The position numbers and the translations under genes were made by a program. From NCBI RefSeq assembly GCF_030818255.1, contig NZ_JAUTAG010000001.1, positions 2,852,001-2,916,000 of the forward strand: a DNA stretch of 64,000 nucleotides, read 5' to 3'. The DNA is from Microbacterium sp. SORGH_AS_0969 (GTDB lineage: Bacteria > Actinomycetota > Actinomycetes > Actinomycetales > Microbacteriaceae). The notes under the pieces were generated by a model. It did not search any database. It worked only from the letters and a program-made list of their open reading frames with translations, and was not told the origin of the DNA. This document shows positions 60,379-64,000 of this stretch, in pieces. Position 1 is the stretch's first letter; every line of letters begins with the position of its first letter.

Positions 60379-61059
60379 TCAGGCGACCGCGCGCTCCGTC
60401 ACGGGTTCGGCGGCGATCTGCGACACACGGACGCCCAGGTGCGCGGCGAGGGCGTGGACATCGCCAACCCCGGCGCGGCGCGCGCAGTCGATCGTGATCT
60501 CGGCGCACGCGACCGCATCGGCCAGCGCGTCGTGGTGGGCGAAGGGCGAGCATCCGGCTTCTTCGGCCACCAGGGGGAGGCGGTACGAGGGGAGCGTGTA
60601 GGTCTTCCGCGACATCTGCACGCTGCAGAGGTATCGATAGGGCGGACACTCGTCACCCGTCGCCGCGCACGCGCGACGCAGAACCGACATGTCGAAGCCG
60701 GCGTTGTGGGCCACCAGCACGTCGGCGCCGGCGAACGCGGTGAGGCGCGCGAGCTGGGCACTCCAGTCGGGCGCGTTCACGACATCGGCCGCCTGGATGC
60801 CGTGGATCCCCACGTTGATCGGAGCGAAGTGGTCGTGTCCGGGCGGCGGTTTGATGAGCCACGCGGCGGTGGCGACGACGCGACCGTCGCGAACGCGGGC
60901 CAGACCGACCGCGCAGGCCGACGCGCCACTGGAATTCGCCGTCTCGAAGTCGATCGCCGTGAAGTCCAGTCCCACGTGTCCACTCTCACCCGCCGCGGCG
61001 ACGACCTGAAGAGGCGCGCCGAGGGGCTCGGCATCCGGTGTCGGAGCCGTGCGCGACAT
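60379..61059 (-). CDS. DEDDh 3'-5' exonuclease (DNA polymerase III epsilon-like)
   Basis: 226 residues from ATG 61059, or 198 from GTG 60975. The four acidic residues and His of the DEDDh family are present: Asp and Glu in FTAIDFETANSSG, Asp in LVAHNAGFDMSVL, and His/Asp in FAHHDALADAVAC. The family usually begins near LDFTAIDFE, which favours GTG 60975; the longer start would lie only 4 bases from a palindromic repeat. The domain is close to the stand-alone proofreading exonuclease and to RNase T-like enzymes. Substrate (DNA or RNA) not resolved by sequence. Downstream rmuC is on the same strand. Confidence 0.88.
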   Translation of the reverse strand: MSRTAPTPDAEPLGAPLQVVAAAGESGHVGLDFTAIDFETANSSGASACAVGLARVRDGRVVATAAWLIKPPPGHDHFAPINVGIHGIQAADVVNAPDWSAQLARLTAFAGADVLVAHNAGFDMSVLRRACAATGDECPPYRYLCSVQMSRKTYTLPSYRLPLVAEEAGCSPFAHHDALADAVACAEITIDCARRAGVGDVHALAAHLGVRVSQIAAEPVTERAVA

Positions 61060-61062
61060 GTG

Positions 61063-61149
61063 GTGCCGTCACGCGGAGTTCGTGTGCAACACGCCGGCGG
61101 CACGTGTGCGACACGCCGAGGTAGTGCCACGAACTCCGCAGGACGGCAC
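61063..61149. repeat. Dispersed palindromic repeat, copy at 61 kb
   Basis: GTGCCGTC (61063-61070) and GCGGAGTTCGTG (61073-61084) pair with CACGAACTCCGC (61128-61139) and GACGGCAC (61142-61149). ACACGCCG occurs twice in the centre as a direct repeat. Same words as at 18.4 and 36.0-36.6 kb. Lies between divergent genes. Confidence 0.8.
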
Positions 61150-61176
61150 AGGGCTGCTCGTGTCGGAGGCGCGGCG

Positions 61177-61182
61177 TAGGGT
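61177..61182 (+). promoter_or_regulatory. -10 hexamer of a leaderless methyltransferase promoter
   Basis: TAGGGT, 6 bases before the ATG at 61189. Confidence 0.55.
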
Positions 61183-61188
61183 CGGAAC

Positions 61189-61938
61189 ATGAGCGCCCAG
61201 CACAAGTCGAGGTCGTTCGGACAGGCAGCAGCCGCTTACGAGTCGGGGCGGCCGGGTTACCCGCCCGAGGCGGTGGCCTGGCTGCTGGATCCCGTGCGGG
61301 AGCCGGGTCGCGCGCTCCGCGTCGCCGATGTCGGCGCCGGAACCGGCAAGCTGACTCGCACCGTGGTCGAGCTCGGCGCCGATGTGGTGGCGGTGGATCC
61401 GGATGCCGACATGCTCGCGACCCTTCGAGAGAACGCGCGCGGCGTACCCACTTTCGTCGGCACGGCCGAGCAGCTGCCACTGCCCGACTCGGGTCTCGAT
61501 GCCGTCGTGATGGGCCAGGCCTGGCACTGGGTCGACGTCGAGGCGGCCTCGCGCGAGACGGCACGGGTCTTGCGCAGCGGGGGAGTGCTCGGGCTGATCT
61601 GGAACATCCGCGACGACGCTGTGGACTGGGTGCGGAGGCTCACCGAGGCCATGGGTGGCTCGAATGCCGAGGTGCTTCTCGCCACGACCGGTCCGCGCGT
61701 CGCCGAGCCGTACGAGAGCCTGGAACACCGCGAGTGGCGCTGGGAGCGACGGATCACTCTGCCCCAACTGCGCGACCTCGTCGTCTCGCGGAGCGACATC
61801 ATCACGGCCAGCGCCGAGAGGCGCGTAGCCATCGATGCGGCGGTCGACGGGGTGCTGGCATCCGTTCCCGGACTCGCCGACGGAGGTTCGGTCGCGCTCC
61901 CGTACGTGACCCACGCGTTCCGGGCACGACGACCGTGA
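61189..61938 (+). CDS. Class I SAM-dependent methyltransferase
   Basis: 249 residues. SAM-binding motif I is RVADVGAGTGKLTRTVVELG, followed by the acidic loop VVAVDPDADMLATL, the DxxVMGQAWHWVDVEAA motif typical of UbiE/COQ5-like and trans-aconitate-type methyltransferases (here with Gln-Ala-Trp-His-Trp), and VLRSGGVLGLIWNIRD. The start SFGQAAAAYESGRPGYP is shared by this group. Substrate unknown; the group includes many uncharacterised small-molecule methyltransferases. ATG 61189 is backed by a -10 six bases upstream, just after the palindromic repeat. Confidence 0.88.
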   Translation: MSAQHKSRSFGQAAAAYESGRPGYPPEAVAWLLDPVREPGRALRVADVGAGTGKLTRTVVELGADVVAVDPDADMLATLRENARGVPTFVGTAEQLPLPDSGLDAVVMGQAWHWVDVEAASRETARVLRSGGVLGLIWNIRDDAVDWVRRLTEAMGGSNAEVLLATTGPRVAEPYESLEHREWRWERRITLPQLRDLVVSRSDIITASAERRVAIDAAVDGVLASVPGLADGGSVALPYVTHAFRARRP

Positions 61939-61964
61939 CGCGGGTGAGCGGGCTCCGGGCCGGG

Positions 61965-61970
61965 TAACCT
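61965..61970 (+). promoter_or_regulatory. -10 hexamer of the leaderless ychF promoter
   Basis: TAACCT, 8 bases before the GTG at 61979. Confidence 0.5.
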
Positions 61971-61978
61971 GGACTCCC

Positions 61979-63052
61979 GTGGCTCTTACCATCGGAATCG
62001 TCGGCCTTCCCAACGTCGGAAAGTCGACCCTCTTCAACGCCCTGACCAAGAACTCGGTACTCGCGGCGAACTACCCGTTCGCGACCATCGAGCCGAACGT
62101 CGGGGTCGTGAACCTTCCCGATGTGCGCCTTCAGCAGCTCGCCGATGTCTTCGGCAGCGAGCGGCTCGTTCCCGCCGCGGTGTCGTTCGTCGACATCGCC
62201 GGGATCGTGCGGGGCGCGAGCGAGGGTGAGGGCCTCGGCAACCAGTTCCTCGCGAACATCCGGGAAGCGGATGCCATCGCCCAGGTCGTACGCGGATTCG
62301 CCGACGACGACGTGGTCCACGTCGACGGAGCGGTGAATCCCGCGAGCGACATGGAGACGATCAACGCCGAGCTGCAGCTCGCCGACCTCCAGACGCTCGA
62401 GAAGGCGATCACCCGGTACGAGAAAGAGGTCAAGGGCAAGAAGCTCGATCCCTCGGTTCTCGAAGCCGCCAAGGCCGCGCAGGACGCGCTTCAGCGCGGC
62501 GTGCTGCTCTCGGCATCCGGTCTCGATCTCTCGCCGATCCGCGAGCTGGGTCTGTTGACCGCGAAGCCCTTCATCTTCGTCTTCAACGTCGACGAGGCCG
62601 TGCTCACCGACCAAGCGAAGAAGGATGAGCTGGCGGCGCTGGTCGCGCCCGCGAAGGCCGTCTTCCTGGATGCCAAGATCGAGTCGGAGCTCATCGACCT
62701 CGATCCCGAGGATGCCGCCGAGCTGCTGGCATCCACCGGTCAGGACGAGTCGGGCCTCGACCAGCTCGCGCGCATCGGCTTCGACACTCTGGGGCTGCAG
62801 ACCTACCTCACCGCGGGCCCGAAGGAAGCACGGGCGTGGACGATCCCGCAGGGCGCGAAAGCGCCGCAGGCGGCCGGCGTCATCCACACCGACTTCGAGA
62901 AGGGCTTCATCAAGGCCGAGGTCATCTCGTTCGCCGACCTGATCGAACTCGGCTCGGTCGCCGAGGCCCGGGCGAAGGGCAAGGCTCGCCTCGAGGGCAA
63001 GGACTACGTCATGCAGGACGGCGACGTGGTGGAGTTCCGCTTCAACAACTGA
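61979..63052 (+). CDS. ychF: Ribosome-binding ATPase YchF (redox-regulated Obg-family)
   Basis: 357 residues. The G1 loop is [18 protein letters not shown], then [13 protein letters not shown], the G3 region [23 protein letters not shown] and [12 protein letters not shown], and the G4-like motif VFNVDEAV, in which the usual NKxD is altered, so ATP is preferred over GTP. The TGS domain closes the protein ([20 protein letters not shown]... FIKAEVISF). YchF binds the 70S ribosome and 50S subunit and helps in stress responses. GTG 61979 is near the -10 (8-base gap). Confidence 0.95.
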   Translation: MALTIGIVGLPNVGKSTLFNALTKNSVLAANYPFATIEPNVGVVNLPDVRLQQLADVFGSERLVPAAVSFVDIAGIVRGASEGEGLGNQFLANIREADAIAQVVRGFADDDVVHVDGAVNPASDMETINAELQLADLQTLEKAITRYEKEVKGKKLDPSVLEAAKAAQDALQRGVLLSASGLDLSPIRELGLLTAKPFIFVFNVDEAVLTDQAKKDELAALVAPAKAVFLDAKIESELIDLDPEDAAELLASTGQDESGLDQLARIGFDTLGLQTYLTAGPKEARAWTIPQGAKAPQAAGVIHTDFEKGFIKAEVISFADLIELGSVAEARAKGKARLEGKDYVMQDGDVVEFRFNN

Positions 63053-63094
63053 GTGGACCCGCGCCACGCGGGCGGAGTCGACGAGAATGGCCCA

Positions 63095-63607
63095 GTGAGC
63101 GACGACACTTCGCCACCGACACGTCGGCGTTGGCGTGCGGAGCACCAGCCGGCCGTCCGGCACTGGCGGCACGGATTCTTCACGAGCTTCCGGCGGAACG
63201 ATCCCGTCTTCGTCGTGGCCTCGTACCTTCTCGTGACAGCGGGCGCGGGAATCGGCTCAGGCGCGTTCGGCGGCAAAGGAGCGACCCGGATCACTCCTGA
63301 CGAATCGGCGATCGTCATCGCCGTGAGCGCGGTTCTGATGTCGGTGGCGTTGCTGGCCGTGGCCGTCCGCCTCCCGTTCACTTCGGATCGGTCGCCGCTT
63401 TCGCTTGGCGGTACGGTCTTCGTGGGCTGCATGAGTGCGATGTCCGTGACCGTCGTCGTCGCGCGCGCCGAAGGCGTCCTGTCTTCGGCGATGTGGGCGA
63501 TGTTCGGTGCCATGCTCTTGTGTGCGGTCGTCGCGGCCGTGACCCTGCCCTTTTGCCTTCGTCGCCCGCTGAGCACGCGGCCGGTAGCGCACCCAGGCAG
63601 TGAATGA
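63095..63607 (+). CDS. Membrane protein of unknown function
   Basis: 170 residues. The basic N-terminal part (RRRWRAEHQPAVRHWRHGFF) is cytoplasmic. Four hydrophobic segments follow: VFVVASYLLVTAGAGIGSG, AIVIAVSAVLMSVALLAVAV, TVFVGCMSAMSVTVVVA and MWAMFGAMLLCAVVAAVTL. GTG 63095 is selected because a GAGAAT element ends 6-7 bases before it. I see no family match. It is separated from ychF by only 42 bases but probably has its own promoter. The window's right-hand toxin-antitoxin pair follows. Confidence 0.65.
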   Translation: MSDDTSPPTRRRWRAEHQPAVRHWRHGFFTSFRRNDPVFVVASYLLVTAGAGIGSGAFGGKGATRITPDESAIVIAVSAVLMSVALLAVAVRLPFTSDRSPLSLGGTVFVGCMSAMSVTVVVARAEGVLSSAMWAMFGAMLLCAVVAAVTLPFCLRRPLSTRPVAHPGSE

Positions 63608-63612
63608 TCAGG

Positions 63613-63650
63613 TTAACGCCTCGCGTTATTAACGCTGTGCGTTATATCAT
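63613..63650. promoter_or_regulatory. Operator and promoter of higBA
   Basis: Two tandem palindromes, TTAACGC-CTC-GCGTTAT (63613-63629) and TTAACGC-TGT-GCGTTAT (63629-63645), sharing one base. TATCAT at 63645-63650 is a -10 element 6 bases before the GTG of the toxin gene. Two sites so close, overlapping the promoter, fit cooperative autorepression by the antitoxin. Confidence 0.8.
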
Positions 63651-63656
63651 GACGGC

Positions 63657-63938
63657 GTGATCAGGTCGTTCGGGAGCAAGGAGACCGAGCGGCTGTGGCG
63701 TCGTGAACGCGTGCCCTCGATCGATCCTCGGATCCATTCGACGGCATTGCGAAAGCTGCGTCAGGTGGGATCTGCCGAGTCGCTGGACGATCTTCGGGTT
63801 CCACCAGGAAACCGGCTCGAGGCTCTCAAGGGTGCTCGAGCGGGGCAACACAGCATCAGGATCAACGACCAGTGGCGGGTCTGCTTCGTGTGGACCGACG
63901 CTGGGCCAGAGGAGGTGGAGATCGTTGACTATCACTGA
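63657..63938 (+). CDS. higB: HigB-type toxin (RelE/ParE superfamily mRNA interferase)
   Basis: 93 residues, the usual length. Begins SFGSKETERLWRRERVPSID, continues RIHSTALRKLRQVGSAESL and LRVPPGNRLEALKG, and closes with the beta hairpin QHSIRINDQWRVCFVWTDAGP and VEIVDYH. These are the hallmarks of HigB, which cleaves mRNA on the ribosome, and the final His and basic residues expected at the active site are present. GTG 63657 is leaderless (-10 at 63645-63650). The antitoxin gene overlaps its last 14 bases, giving the typical toxin-first higBA order. Confidence 0.93.
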   Translation: MIRSFGSKETERLWRRERVPSIDPRIHSTALRKLRQVGSAESLDDLRVPPGNRLEALKGARAGQHSIRINDQWRVCFVWTDAGPEEVEIVDYH

Positions 63939-64000
63939 CAAGATTCCTCCGGTCCACCCCGGTGAAGTTCTTCTGGAGGACTTCATCAACGGGCTGGGGA
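63925..64000 (+). CDS. higA: HigA-type antitoxin, 5' end only (cut by window end)
   Basis: The visible 25 residues (TITDKIPPVHPGEVLLEDF then INGLG) match the start of HigA antitoxins, which begin with 'HPGE-x-L-x-x-x-F' before an XRE helix-turn-helix. The start is TTG 63925, with GAGGAGGTGGAG directly upstream. The frame overlaps the toxin by 14 bases and is still open at the window edge. As usual for HigA, it should bind both the toxin and the palindromes at 63613-63645. Confidence 0.88.
   Translation, partial: MTITDKIPPVHPGEVLLEDFINGLG

Overview
The window is high-GC DNA (mostly GGC, GTC, CTC and GAC codons) with actinobacterial gene content: an enolase / FtsB-like / DUF501 cluster, a GreA of the actinobacterial type, DUF4245 and DUF4307 proteins, a PIN-PhoH protein, RmuC, class II FBP aldolase and GlpX. 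Protein style and gene order suggest Microbacteriaceae, most likely Microbacterium. This is inferred from the sequence alone. Most of the window is ordinary chromosomal core; the accessory parts are an IS30 element, a tandem repeat array, several palindromic repeats and a toxin-antitoxin pair at the right edge.

Layout. 1-2.7 kb: the end of an IclR-type regulator, then an MFS carrier and a fumarylacetoacetate-hydrolase-family enzyme that overlap by 4 bp, with a palindrome over their promoter. 2.7-9.7 kb: small membrane proteins, ribosomal protein L25 (broken by a 1-base shift), pth, two related membrane proteins, mfd and an SdpI-family protein. 9.7-16.4 kb (minus): a 1480-residue secreted beta-helix protein, a DUF916 membrane-anchored protein and a WxL-like secreted protein, which together look like a cell-surface system. 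16.4-30 kb: two tandem TRIC-type channel proteins, a hexapeptide-repeat protein, ppc, mazG, hisS, a divergent regulator/MFS pair with an obvious operator, a frameshifted SGNH hydrolase, a CtaG-like protein, an O-methyltransferase and enolase. 30-36.7 kb: FtsB-like protein, DUF501, a membrane-anchored subtilase, type II NADH dehydrogenase, IS30, a 146-bp tandem array and a tRNA-Leu(UAA). 36.7-48.4 kb: LemA, YcaQ-like glycosylase, AI-2E-family protein, threonine dehydratase, greA, small membrane proteins, HlyIII, uppS, PhoH and a two-component system. 48.4-64 kb: a minus-strand operon xseA-xseB-DUF4245-carbonic anhydrase-fumC, ispH, an ECF sigma/anti-sigma pair, MOSC protein, fba, glpX, rmuC, an exonuclease, a methyltransferase, ychF and higBA.

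How it fits together. Central carbon metabolism is heavily represented (ppc, eno, fumC, fba, glpX, ndh), with DNA repair and exonuclease genes (mfd, ycaQ-like, xseAB, rmuC, DEDDh exonuclease) and translation genes (L25, pth, hisS, ychF). Two features recur across the window. First, at least sixteen genes have a TANNNT -10 hexamer ending 6-8 bases before the start codon, so leaderless transcription appears to be the default for many of them. Second, the intergenic spaces hold long nested palindromes, one family of which occurs at 18.4, 36.0-36.6 and 61.1 kb.

Three genes look damaged: L25 and the SGNH hydrolase each carry one extra C in a CCC run, and the CtaG-like gene has ACG where the start codon is expected. 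These may be real or may be sequence errors.
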